A stretch of 64,000 nt of DNA from Prevotella sp. P3-122 (GTDB taxonomy: Bacteria > Bacteroidota > Bacteroidia > Bacteroidales > Bacteroidaceae). A program made the translations under genes and the position numbers. The stretch covers positions 1-64,000 of the forward strand of contig NZ_NPJH01000076.1 in assembly GCF_002251365.1 (NCBI RefSeq). Reading direction: 5' to 3'. Position 1 is the first letter of the stretch; every line of letters begins with the position of its first letter. Below, in pieces: positions 34,207 through 42,940 of this stretch. The notes under the pieces were generated by a model, which was not told the origin of the DNA, ran no database searches, and saw only the letters and a program-made list of their open reading frames with translations.

Positions 34207-35094
34207 CTACCTGTTGATTTTCCTGACATTAGTTAGTCCTACCTTTTTTACAAACGAATCAATTCGCTTCAAGTCTGCAGGAACGTGATAGAATATTGTC
34301 CATGGTTTATCAATCCCGATATGTTTTACAATTTCTTCCATGTATGGCCAATCAACTTCGTAAAAAGAATGTCCATAAACAGCAACCTGTTCTATATCTG
34401 ATAAACTATTAAAGAAGTTCTGGTTTTGATGAATGATAGCGTTCGAGTCTTTTATTAAGCCATTCATCCACGCTATTATTTTTTTCCAGGTTTGTTGCAG
34501 GTATAACATTTGGCTTTCATCATTATACGCATCTTCAGGATCTCGGTAATTATTATGCCCCATAACATATTCTTTATCGGATAATCGTGACCCGTGAATA
34601 TGTAATATATTAGATTCTGGTATAGCATATATCCTTTCCAGTGTTTCCGTATAATTGAATGTCAGATATTTGCTTTCTATAGGTAAATCACGAATCTTTT
34701 TAGCCCCATTTATATTGATACTATCCACCCAACTCCTGAATTCTTCAAGGAACTCATCTAATATGGGTTTGAATATCCAGTCTGGGGAATCTTCCACTGC
34801 TGCCATAGAACGGGTCGGATGGTCATAGTCGAAATTCTCATCAGGTTTACAATACTCCAGAATACTATCTTCATCATATTCTCCAAGGGCTGTTTCAATA
34901 TCACCCCATACATCCCGCTGATTACTAAAAAAAGTGTCCATCAGACCTATAAGGCGATGCTTACCGTTCTTTTGTAACCATTCTTTAAAATTGCTATAAC
35001 TGGATTCAATACCGCTTGCCAAATCAAATCCATTGCCTATAACGATAAGTGTCTTTTTATTTTGTTGCTTCGTTTCCGGAAATAAATAATTCAT
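34207..35094 (-). CDS. abiH: AbiH-family abortive infection protein
   Basis: The 295-aa protein shows the AbiH signature: LIVIGNGFDLASGIESSYSNF at residues 16-36, FNYTETLERIY in the middle and ILHIHGS, ending with helical repeats. AbiH proteins protect against phage by abortive infection, mechanism unknown. It is a single-gene cargo on the opposite strand to the surrounding backbone, between the leader region and the resolvase-like gene. The family call is good. Confidence 0.85.
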   Translation of the reverse strand: MNYLFPETKQQNKKTLIVIGNGFDLASGIESSYSNFKEWLQKNGKHRLIGLMDTFFSNQRDVWGDIETALGEYDEDSILEYCKPDENFDYDHPTRSMAAVEDSPDWIFKPILDEFLEEFRSWVDSININGAKKIRDLPIESKYLTFNYTETLERIYAIPESNILHIHGSRLSDKEYVMGHNNYRDPEDAYNDESQMLYLQQTWKKIIAWMNGLIKDSNAIIHQNQNFFNSLSDIEQVAVYGHSFYEVDWPYMEEIVKHIGIDKPWTIFYHVPADLKRIDSFVKKVGLTNVRKINR

Positions 35095-35263
35095 ATAATG
35101 TGGTGTTTGTAAGAATCTATATTATTTTACGTGCATGCAGATTTCCCAAAGCTGATTGATACATAGCTTCATTACATAAGTGATAATATATTTTCAGCCT
35201 ATTGGAACAGTCTCACACCTATTTTTAGAGAGCAGGCAGAAAGACGTTCCTTTTTATATGCTC

Positions 35264-35890
35264 TCAGTCCTCCTTTTTCTTTCGAGGGCCGAGTGGTCCT
35301 TTCCAGCGACCGCGATCAAGCTGCACATTGGCTTCGTTCAGGATGCGGAACACGCTGCTCCGACTGCTAAATCCAGACTCCTTGAAAATTTCATCAATGG
35401 AGAACCCTTCGAGATACATGTTGACAATACGCTTGTTACGCTCGACACGCCCCATCGCTTTGTCGCTAATGCTCTCGATATGCTTCTTTATCCTGCTTAT
35501 ATGGTGTGAGGACTTACGGATTGCGTTTGCCTCCTGTGGTAGCAGGGCAATGGCGGTAAGCACGTCACTTGTCTGCGTTCCGGGAAAAAGCTCGTTGCCC
35601 GAATCAATCCTATCACGGATGGACACCAGTCTGATGTTCTTCACCCGGCAGAACTCCAGAAAGAAGACGAGCTGCCTCGCACCACGCAAGGCATTCGACA
35701 GTTTGGGTATGACAACAGTATCCCCGAACTGGACACGCCCCATAAGGCTGTCCCACATTGTCCTCGCCTTGTCCGCAGACAACAATTCCTCCCTTACAAT
35801 CTCTACACAGCCGAAGTCTTCCATCCATCCGCTGTCCGCAGAGAAGTCCTCGTAACCGGGAGCCGTCATTATATATCCTATTTTTGCCAT
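35264..35890 (-). CDS. resolvase-like protein lacking the catalytic serine, HTH regulator candidate
   Basis: The 208-aa protein follows the serine-recombinase N-domain plan (MAKIGYIMT, FGDTVVIPKLSNALRGARQLVFFLEFCRVKNIRLVSI). The segment that should read like RVS/TxxQ is IMTAPGYED, so the catalytic serine is missing. The C-terminus has a Hin-like HTH (NMYLEGFSIDEIFKESGFSSRSSVFRIL) and a basic tail. The start at 35890 is chosen because a good promoter (TAACTTTG, 35914-35921 region) lies just upstream, inside the longer alternative frame. It is probably a DNA-binding regulator of the transfer region; see the GAGTATGAT boxes. Confidence 0.72.
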   Translation of the reverse strand: MAKIGYIMTAPGYEDFSADSGWMEDFGCVEIVREELLSADKARTMWDSLMGRVQFGDTVVIPKLSNALRGARQLVFFLEFCRVKNIRLVSIRDRIDSGNELFPGTQTSDVLTAIALLPQEANAIRKSSHHISRIKKHIESISDKAMGRVERNKRIVNMYLEGFSIDEIFKESGFSSRSSVFRILNEANVQLDRGRWKGPLGPRKKKED

Positions 35891-35899
35891 CGTGTATAA

Positions 35900-36185
35900 G
35901 AGTATGATTTCGTCTGCAAAGTTAGCTAAATAATCCGACAACTTATCAGACTCTTCCCAAAATAAGCCATTCTGACGCCATTTTTATGATTATTTATCGA
36001 ATATAACTGCTAAACGATATAAAGTTCATCATATTCACAGATTATTATCTGTTGTCAACAACAGATTTTTCACAGCAAAAACCGAGTATGATTACACTCA
36101 TTTACAAATTGTCTTTCAATGTCTTTCCTTTGCAACTTCAAAAGTTACAGCCATTTGCAAAAATCGCATTTAGAGTATGATATTT
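35900..36185. promoter_or_regulatory. divergent control region with GAGTATGAT boxes and a 20-nt palindrome
   Basis: GAGTATGAT occurs at 35900-35908, 36084-36092 and, within TAGAGTATGATATTT, at 36171-36185; a related inverted ATTATACTC is at 36229-36237. A perfect palindrome ATCTGTTGT-CA-ACAACAGAT lies at 36047-36066. The interval separates the resolvase-like gene (minus) from the lipoprotein gene (plus). The same 15-mer recurs at 60548-60562. Repeated boxes and a dimer-type palindrome indicate operators. Confidence 0.6.
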
Positions 36186-36287
36186 CAATTAAATATAAAT
36201 ATAATCACGATTGAACTTATATCTCGAAATTATACTCTACTTTCGCAGCATCAAACAATCGCTTGTGCGACAAAAACAGATATTGAT

Positions 36288-37340
36288 ATGACTGATTATC
36301 CGTCAAAAAAGACAATGGCGCGACAGATTGCCGCCTTGTTACCAGTGTTCTTGCTGGGAATGTTGGTTTCCGCCTGCAACGGCAGTGATTCCGAAGCAAA
36401 AAGTTTTTCTGGTGCCAATGCTGCGTTGGAAGATTACGAAGCCTTCCTGCGCTCTGTATCCAAACAGAAGACACTTTCAAACTCTGAGCTTGTATCTTCC
36501 GTCTTGGAATGGAAAGCTCTTGATGATTCGGTGACAGCTGCCATGTTCCGTGACAGCGTACATACGAACCGTGCAGTTGCTGATTCGACATATTTTTCCC
36601 TGCGCGATTCCATTACTGATAAACTGACTTCGCTTGTTGACAGCCGTAAACGGTCGTTTCAGGATTATCTTGACTTCTCGCTGGCCGTCAACAGACCGAG
36701 ACTTGACTCGCTCTCAAACCAGTTGATGATGTCAGCACACAGATTCTACGCCTCGATGGATTCCGTTCCTGTTTTCAATATGGACAATGTTTCTACCATT
36801 CACAGGTATGAAGACATCCTCGATGATGCAACCCGCCGTGGGATTCATACAAAACGAGACCTGTTCTTGTTCCTTCGGAATGAGGACAGAGCCTTCCGCT
36901 CTTTTCTCGTTCATCTGCCGACACTCGGTGGCATCCCTCTCGCCAAAGTCCGTGACGGCTCGTCTGCCCTGATGAAAGAGATGGTCGAGTTGTGCCAAGG
37001 AGATAATCCGGCATTTACCACTTCCGAAGTTATCATACTGCTTACGATGCGCAATAACCGACGTCTGTTGCAAAATGCCCTGCAATGCGTGAACGACATC
37101 AACAACCGCAAAGTCAAGGGCGGAGATCAGGCGGCAGCCTATCTGTGGATGCTGTTACAGCCATGGATTTCATTTGACGGCTTAGCCCTCTCGCTTATGA
37201 GCGAAGCACAAATAGGCACACTGAAGATATTGGCCACAGAAACGCCGAAGTGCGTGGTCAAACTTGGGAAACCGCAGTTTCCCATTGATACGGACGAGCT
37301 TCCCTCGCTGCTTATCAAAACCACCATCACAAATCTCTGA
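36288..37340 (+). CDS. exported lipoprotein of the mobilisation region, 350 aa
   Basis: The start MTDYPSKKTMARQIAALLPVF gives a signal peptide ending in the lipobox LVSAC, so the mature protein is lipid-anchored. The rest is helical and charged with few motifs (VLEWKALDDSVTAAMFRDSV, then a C-terminal MLLQPWISFDGLALSL). A much longer frame upstream is rejected because it would bury the signal peptide. It heads the plus-strand set leading to the relaxase. No family is recognised; a surface role in mating is plausible. Confidence 0.72.
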   Translation: MTDYPSKKTMARQIAALLPVFLLGMLVSACNGSDSEAKSFSGANAALEDYEAFLRSVSKQKTLSNSELVSSVLEWKALDDSVTAAMFRDSVHTNRAVADSTYFSLRDSITDKLTSLVDSRKRSFQDYLDFSLAVNRPRLDSLSNQLMMSAHRFYASMDSVPVFNMDNVSTIHRYEDILDDATRRGIHTKRDLFLFLRNEDRAFRSFLVHLPTLGGIPLAKVRDGSSALMKEMVELCQGDNPAFTTSEVIILLTMRNNRRLLQNALQCVNDINNRKVKGGDQAAAYLWMLLQPWISFDGLALSLMSEAQIGTLKILATETPKCVVKLGKPQFPIDTDELPSLLIKTTITNL

Positions 37341-37360
37341 CACGAAAAACGAATACAATT

Positions 37361-37810
37361 ATGCTTAAACACAAAATTGAGAGATTCATCACATACATCT
37401 CCATGCAGATGCCATCACTGATGTCACGCGCGAACTATGCCGGTGCAGAAATCTTCGACGGCATGGCCATCCTTGAGTTCAAGTTACCGAAGCCCTGTGA
37501 CATAAGCGACCTGCTTGACGAGTTTGACGACCAGATGGAACTGATTATCCTTTACCATATCATCCCGTCTGAAGCAACAGTCATGGGACACCAGTGCTGC
37601 GCCTATTCCAATCCGTCATTCGACTATCTGTATAAAGTCAACGGCATCAGTGATGACAACGGCATCTGCGATACGCTGTATGCCTCGCTTTACGATTCGC
37701 TTGAAAATTTCGGGCTTGACCTGCAGGCAGAGCTTAACGACCAGACGGCGAAAAGCAAGGTTGTCTTTGCCCGCAAGGAGGAAGATCTCCTGCGCGATTT
37801 TATGAAATAA
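37361..37810 (+). CDS. hypothetical protein, 149 aa
   Basis: The protein begins MLKHKIERFITYISMQMP and continues with an alpha/beta part (GMAILEFKLPKPCDISDLLDE; MELIILYHIIPSEA), ending in an acidic basic-mixed helix. The spacing to both neighbours is about 20 nt, fitting one operon. No family is recognised. Confidence 0.65.
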   Translation: MLKHKIERFITYISMQMPSLMSRANYAGAEIFDGMAILEFKLPKPCDISDLLDEFDDQMELIILYHIIPSEATVMGHQCCAYSNPSFDYLYKVNGISDDNGICDTLYASLYDSLENFGLDLQAELNDQTAKSKVVFARKEEDLLRDFMK

Positions 37811-37829
37811 AACCAGAACCATTTGTAGG

Positions 37830-38183
37830 ATGAAAGAGACCGCTTACAATAGGATTGTCGAGATAATCCGTGTAAAACACACCTGGATAACCGTGCTTCA
37901 TGCCGACAGGGGACGCAACATGATGGTTCAGGTAGGACGTGAACTTCGGGAAGTACGTTGCCGTGTGCTTACACTTGTCGCCCTGCGTAAACACGGGCTG
38001 TATGGGAAAGGTCATGTGTGGGACATTCCGGAGTACAATCTTGAAAAGGCGGTGCGCTCACTCAAACGCGATCCTCGTTTCAAGGAGCGGTGGAACAAAG
38101 ATGCAATAAATCCTGATGACATTGAAGAGATTATAAACCGTGCATCCTATGGATTCATCCGGCTCGAACTTTCCGATTTATAA
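37830..38183 (+). CDS. hypothetical basic protein, 117 aa
   Basis: A compact protein with WITVLHADRGRNMMVQVGRE, LTLVALRKHGLYGKGHVWDI and LKRDPRFKERWNKDAINPDDIEEI. The Arg/Lys content and helix ends suggest nucleic-acid contact. It lies in the operon upstream of the mobilisation genes. Function unknown. Confidence 0.65.
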   Translation: MKETAYNRIVEIIRVKHTWITVLHADRGRNMMVQVGRELREVRCRVLTLVALRKHGLYGKGHVWDIPEYNLEKAVRSLKRDPRFKERWNKDAINPDDIEEIINRASYGFIRLELSDL

Positions 38184-38206
38184 CTGACAACCCAAATAAC
38201 ACAACC

Positions 38207-38821
38207 ATGCTAATAAAGATTCTCTACACACTGATGTTTCCGACATTCCTTGTCGTACCGTTCCTGTATAAAAACAAACGGCCTGCCATGCTCATCTTCT
38301 ACCGTAACATGGCAATGAGTTTCGCTTTCAGAAAAGTGTACACCAAAATGTTGCTGCTTTTTCTGCTGGCATTCCACTTCTATCACCTGACGATTTTCCA
38401 GAACCATTATGACCTTATCCCGTCATCGGTACTGTGCTTTGCGATGTTCTCCCACAATCTCTGTGAAAGATTCATCGACTTCCTTCAGGATCGCCGTGTC
38501 CTGTGGGTCGGCATGGTTCTCTCCTTGACGTGCCTCTTCATTCCGCACTTCATGCCTCTTGGCTTTTCCATCGGTGTGCTGCTCTGCGGAACAGTCTTCT
38601 ATCCGTCTCGTCTGCTCAGGGACTTAATCCTTCTGACGAAATGTGCGTATCGCCCGGATTGCTACGAAGACCTGCTGGAGCTTTCCGAATTATATTTCCG
38701 TTGGAATGAATCAGGAAACTCTATGTTGCAGGAATCAGAGCGAGAACGGAAGCATGTGTTTAACGAAGAAATAGAGGATGCGGAGTTTGAAGAGATCGGG
38801 CATGAACAGGACGAAGCGTAA
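38207..38821 (+). CDS. integral membrane protein, 204 aa
   Basis: Four hydrophobic helices are apparent (about 3-20, 44-62, 70-85 and 98-130), followed by an acidic cytosolic tail with SERERKHVFNEEIEDAEFEE. It is coupled to the next gene by a short distance. It may anchor the mobilisation complex at the membrane, but no family is recognised. Confidence 0.65.
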   Translation: MLIKILYTLMFPTFLVVPFLYKNKRPAMLIFYRNMAMSFAFRKVYTKMLLLFLLAFHFYHLTIFQNHYDLIPSSVLCFAMFSHNLCERFIDFLQDRRVLWVGMVLSLTCLFIPHFMPLGFSIGVLLCGTVFYPSRLLRDLILLTKCAYRPDCYEDLLELSELYFRWNESGNSMLQESERERKHVFNEEIEDAEFEEIGHEQDEA

Positions 38822-38837
38822 TCATAAACCAGAAAAT

Positions 38838-39704
38838 ATGAAATCAGAAAATACTTTTAGTCTCACCTTAAACATGGTCCTGCTCCGCAGCCTTCAGGAA
38901 GACAGGCCTGCTGATGGCGGACGGCTGTCACGTTACAGCGCGTTTGTCTATTTGTTGGAACGTGCGAACAAAGAGCCGGGCAAAGCTATATCCTACGGAC
39001 AGGAATTTCATCTTTCCGTTGGCCAGCTTGTGACTTCATATAGCGAGCTTGCTGTCGTTTGGGGATGGTCACGCGACAACGTGCGCAATTTCTTTCTTGA
39101 GATGACCAAGACCGGAGCCATTTTGGTTGAACGCCAGGGGAAGGCGACGGTCATATCCATTCCCGTATGCATGACCGGCACTCCGACTCTCACAAGGCTT
39201 CCGTCCCGTGAAGAACGTGACCGTCTGCGTTTCATCTTCGGCACGATGTCCATCGAGGAGCTGGCAGACATGTTCGATACTGTTATTTCAAAGACCGAAC
39301 AGGATATCGGAAAGCTGGAAGCTGACGACCCGCACGACATTAAAATCGGACGACGGCTGCACCGGTTGGTCAATCACCTTGTGTTGCACCCCTCCGGTTT
39401 CTTTCCAAAAAACGACCGTGTGGCGGATGCCTTGCGTTGTCTGTTCATTGATGACTGCGATTCCGATTTTGCAAGGTTCTTCACCTTGCTTACCATCGGC
39501 GGACTCAAACTGATAGATGACCGCTGCGACAACACGGAGTTCCCGCTGTCGTTACCGGACACTACGATGCAACGGCTCGCTACGGTCCTCGAATATTATT
39601 CTCCTTTTATAAGGCACGGTGTCCTCACCAACCCGACCGCCTTTGGCTGTCAGGAACGGGCTGCGCCCGAAGCAGGAACCGATGCGATTCCGCATACGGG
39701 ATAA
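38838..39704 (+). CDS. winged-helix DNA-binding mobilisation accessory protein, 288 aa
   Basis: The N-terminal half contains SRYSAFVYLLERANKEPGKAI and a winged-helix segment (VVWGWSRDNVRNFFLEMTKTGAILVERQGKATVISI). The C-terminal half is helical with FFPKNDRVADALRCLFIDD. Its last codons reach into the hairpin cluster in front of the relaxase gene. This position and fold suggest an oriT-binding accessory (MobA/MobC role) or a replication initiator. The assignment is by context. Confidence 0.55.
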   Translation: MKSENTFSLTLNMVLLRSLQEDRPADGGRLSRYSAFVYLLERANKEPGKAISYGQEFHLSVGQLVTSYSELAVVWGWSRDNVRNFFLEMTKTGAILVERQGKATVISIPVCMTGTPTLTRLPSREERDRLRFIFGTMSIEELADMFDTVISKTEQDIGKLEADDPHDIKIGRRLHRLVNHLVLHPSGFFPKNDRVADALRCLFIDDCDSDFARFFTLLTIGGLKLIDDRCDNTEFPLSLPDTTMQRLATVLEYYSPFIRHGVLTNPTAFGCQERAAPEAGTDAIPHTG

Positions 39705-39824
39705 CGCGGCGGCTTGCCGCCTCATTATCGGACGGGCTACGCCCAAAAAGGCCGCTTTGCGGCTGTTGGGAAGCATAATACCCCGGATTTTCAGCAGAAA
39801 ACCGGGACAGACCGCCAAAAGCGG
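39657..39824. other. oriT: candidate origin of transfer (oriT): cluster of seven short hairpins
   Basis: Within 168 nt lie GGGC/GCCC (39658-39668), ATGCG/CGCAT (39682-39695), GCGGC/GCCGC (39706-39720), GGGC/GCCC (39734-39744), GCCGC/GCGGC (39751-39763), CCCGG/CCGGG (39782-39806) and CCGC/GCGG (39812-39824). A dense hairpin array directly upstream of a relaxase gene is the usual layout of oriT. No nic sequence can be assigned by eye. Confidence 0.5.
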
Positions 39825-39934
39825 CAGCAAGCTGTGACGTTATGGAAGAATTTTCTTCGCAAAATTCAAAAAAATGAAGCCGGATGGCTCCAAAAAAAGC
39901 CTTCGGGAAATCAAAAAAAACGACTAAAAAAATC

Positions 39935-41410
39935 ATGGCAAATTCACCAAAACAAGTCATGGATCTCAAGGTTGCAAAGGGCTTCACCGAAGCCCAAAGC
40001 GACGAGCATAAACGCAACTGGGACGACAAAAAATGGGGCCGGGCATCGGGATATGGTGCTTACGACCGCACACGAGACGGCCTGAATTTTGAGATTGTGA
40101 AGGGAAAAATCATCCCTCTCGATAAGAAAAAATCCATTCCTGGCCGCATCCGTGAGATACTGTCGGCACGTGGAATCAAAGACCCTAACGAGGGATTGCC
40201 GGAGCCGAAATTCCGTACGGTGGTGAACTTTATTTTCGGTGGTTCACGTGCAAGGATGCACGAGTTAGCTTTCAGAACTCAGACTGTAAATCTGAATAAG
40301 GATGCCGACAATTCCCATATAAAACGCTGTCCGGACATTGAAAAATGGGCACTGGATGTGTATCGTTTTGTCGCCGACAAATGGGGCGAAGAGAACATTG
40401 CCGGATTTGTCGTGCATCTCGATGAGACGAACCCGCATTGCCATTGCACCTTGCTTCCGATCAAGGACGGACGCTTCGCTTTCAAGAAAATATTCGGAGG
40501 GAAAGACCTGTACGACTACAAGGACTATATGCGGTCGCTCCACGATGAATTTGCAAAAGTGAATGAGAAATGGGGACTGGTGCGAGGCTCCGACATATCA
40601 AAGACTGGGGCAAGAAATATCCCTCCGCATGAATACAGACGGCTGTTGAGCAGGGAATGTGCAGACCTTGAGACACAGATAGAATCGGACAAATCGTTGC
40701 TGCAACAGTTGAAACTTGAAGTATCTCATGCCGAAAGAAGGGTAAAAGGACTGACCACGATGATATCCAATCTGGAGAACCGAAAGGCCGAACTGGAGCA
40801 GGAAATGGTGCAGCTTTCCAACGATTTGCAAGCCGGAAAAGGAAATGCAGACGAGTTGCAAAGGAACATTGACAGGCTTAGCAAAGACTATGAGAAAGTG
40901 CTGGATTCCCTTACGGATAAGCGTCAGAAACTGACCGAGGCAAGTCGAAAATTATCTGAATACCGGGAGCTGGAGGAAGAATCAAAAGAGAAAGCCAACG
41001 AATACCGGCAACAGGCAGAGGACTACAAGAAAGATGTCCGAGAGGCATCCGGCGACCTTGCCCAACAGGTTCGTTTTCGCATTGCGGATGCTTTCGTGAA
41101 TGATGTCATTGACAGCCTTAAAAGCATTTTACCAACGCTCGGCGAAGCAGGTTCGGCATTTGACAACACACTGCTCGGAGACCTTGCGGAACGTGGCGAG
41201 GAGATTCTAAAATGTGCTGGACTGTTGTTCGCCGGATATGTTGATGGCGCCACAACTTTTGCCGAGGGACACGGTGGCGGCGGAGGCGGAAGCGGCCTGC
41301 CATGGGGACGGAAGGATGACGAGGACGACCTTCTTTGGGCACGGCGTTGTCTCTTCCGTGCGGCAAAAATGATGCGTCCGTCAGGCGGAAAATCTGTAAA
41401 ACGTAAATGA
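39935..41410 (+). CDS. MobV-family relaxase (Mob/Pre type)
   Basis: The 491-aa protein begins MANSPKQVMDLKVAKGF; an in-frame ATG 17 codons upstream is possible. It has the MobV histidine motif HLDETNPHCH (H161, D163, E164, H168, H170), which binds the metal for strand nicking. The N-terminal SDEHKRNWDDKKWG region is typical of the family. Residues 230-390 form a long coiled coil, and the tail has a Gly-rich stretch and basic end. It should nick at the adjacent hairpin cluster and lead one strand into the recipient. The family call is strong. Confidence 0.9.
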   Translation: MANSPKQVMDLKVAKGFTEAQSDEHKRNWDDKKWGRASGYGAYDRTRDGLNFEIVKGKIIPLDKKKSIPGRIREILSARGIKDPNEGLPEPKFRTVVNFIFGGSRARMHELAFRTQTVNLNKDADNSHIKRCPDIEKWALDVYRFVADKWGEENIAGFVVHLDETNPHCHCTLLPIKDGRFAFKKIFGGKDLYDYKDYMRSLHDEFAKVNEKWGLVRGSDISKTGARNIPPHEYRRLLSRECADLETQIESDKSLLQQLKLEVSHAERRVKGLTTMISNLENRKAELEQEMVQLSNDLQAGKGNADELQRNIDRLSKDYEKVLDSLTDKRQKLTEASRKLSEYRELEEESKEKANEYRQQAEDYKKDVREASGDLAQQVRFRIADAFVNDVIDSLKSILPTLGEAGSAFDNTLLGDLAERGEEILKCAGLLFAGYVDGATTFAEGHGGGGGGSGLPWGRKDDEDDLLWARRCLFRAAKMMRPSGGKSVKRK

Positions 41411-41438
41411 TATAACTCTAATTCAAATAATTCAAACG

Positions 41439-42863
41439 ATGAAGAAAATCTTATTTTCAATGCTTGTGACCTTTGTGGCACTGCTTGACGCGGATGCCCA
41501 TGCAGTTAGCCATGCGGAGCTGAAGTTGAAGGAAATCGAAGCCGGACAAAAAGAAATTACGCTCCGCAAAAAGCCGACGTATCTCTCCGGTGCAATCATT
41601 CCTTCATGGACAGACAACTGGTTTATAAGCGTCTCGGGAGGCGCATCATCCTTTATCGGTTCGCCGTTGGGATGCGATGATCTGTTCGGACGCATCAAAC
41701 CCGCCTTACAAATATCATTAGGCAAATGGCACACGCCATCGGTAGGAAACCGTCTCGTATTTCAAGGTTTCGAGTGGGAAAGCGGGGCTTTGACGAATCA
41801 GCGATACCATCATTATCATGCCGACCTCCTTGTAAACCTGATGCCGTCGATAGCTAAGGGCAATAAGGAATGTCGGTGGGATATTATTCCCTTTGTCGGT
41901 GTCGGATTGATTGACAATCGTGATGCCGGACGCAATCCTTTCGCTTTCAATTATGGTGTCCAGGGGCGTTTCCACATTGCCGACGGCTTCCATATCACAG
42001 CCGAAATAGGCAATGCGACCACGTTCAAGGATGCCGACGGTCTTGGTTCTACACGAGAAATCGGAGACCATCTACTGACGCTTTCTGCGGGTGTCTCATG
42101 GACTTTCGGAAAGAATCGTGGATGGAAAAAGGTCATTGACGCACGGCCTTATGTCATCCTTAATGAGCGACTGGAAGCTGCGGCATACGAACAGGAAAAG
42201 GAGAATGAAAGGCTTGTCAAAAAGAATGAAGCAAAAGACAGGCTGATTGCAGAACTCCGAAAGATTCTTGAAATCGAGGGGCTGCTTGACAAATATGCCG
42301 GATGTTTTGAACGTGTCGATGACCACGGTAATACCTCGGCAGGAGGCTATACCATGAACGACTACAGCGGGCTTAACTCACTTAGAAAACGCCTCCGTGA
42401 TGGTAAAAACACCCGTAACGAAAATGATAACCAATCCGACAAAATAGCGTCTTGGAATGGCAACGGAAGCACGGCTGAAGTCGGTAGTGACGGGAACAAA
42501 AACAGTTATGCGGATGATGCCATTAACGGCAATGCCGCACTTGGCGCACCGATATATTTCTTCTTTGAACTCGGCACCGACAATCTTGTGGAGGAATCAC
42601 AACTGGTGAACATCGACGAGATTGCACGTATCGCTAAGAAATACAACCTTAGAATTGAAATTACAGGAGCGGCTGACAAAGCCACCGGAACGGAAATGAT
42701 CAACTCAAATCTCGGTTCCCAAAGAGCCGCCTTTATCGCCGGATGCCTAAAAGAACGAGGTGTTCTGGAAAACAATATCAAGAAAATCTCAAGGGGCGGT
42801 ATTGATGATTATACACCGGGAAAAGCAAACAGAAACACTATCGTAAGACTTTTCTTGCCATAA
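41439..42863 (+). CDS. OmpA-type outer membrane protein
   Basis: The 474-aa protein has a signal peptide (KKILFSMLVTFVALLDADAHA), a beta-barrel-like middle (about 60-235, alternating strands such as NWFISVSGGASSF, FNYGVQGRFHIADGF, LTLSAGVSWTFG), a coiled coil (about 250-285) and a C-terminal OmpA domain (YFFFELGTDNLVEESQLVNIDEIARIA, SQRAAFIAGCLKERG). It probably links the outer membrane to peptidoglycan and may stabilise mating contacts. It follows the relaxase by 28 nt. Confidence 0.85.
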   Translation: MKKILFSMLVTFVALLDADAHAVSHAELKLKEIEAGQKEITLRKKPTYLSGAIIPSWTDNWFISVSGGASSFIGSPLGCDDLFGRIKPALQISLGKWHTPSVGNRLVFQGFEWESGALTNQRYHHYHADLLVNLMPSIAKGNKECRWDIIPFVGVGLIDNRDAGRNPFAFNYGVQGRFHIADGFHITAEIGNATTFKDADGLGSTREIGDHLLTLSAGVSWTFGKNRGWKKVIDARPYVILNERLEAAAYEQEKENERLVKKNEAKDRLIAELRKILEIEGLLDKYAGCFERVDDHGNTSAGGYTMNDYSGLNSLRKRLRDGKNTRNENDNQSDKIASWNGNGSTAEVGSDGNKNSYADDAINGNAALGAPIYFFFELGTDNLVEESQLVNIDEIARIAKKYNLRIEITGAADKATGTEMINSNLGSQRAAFIAGCLKERGVLENNIKKISRGGIDDYTPGKANRNTIVRLFLP

Positions 42864-42904
42864 GAAACGAGCACTAAGGAGCTAACTTTTTCATTTTTTT
42901 TGCA

Positions 42905-42940
42905 GGCAGTCCTGACCGTGAGGTTAGGGCTGTCTTTTGC
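42905..42940 (+). terminator. terminator after the OmpA-type gene
   Basis: GCAGTCCTGACC pairs with GGTTAGGGCTGT around GTGA, followed by CTTTTGC. It is preceded by a long T-run (CATTTTTTTTGC). It lies about 40 nt after the stop codon and closes the plus-strand mobilisation operon. Confidence 0.75.

Noticed and set aside
36177-36287. Upstream extension of the lipoprotein gene
   Set aside because: It would place 37 residues before the signal peptide and spans an operator box; the start at 36288 gives a proper lipoprotein signal.
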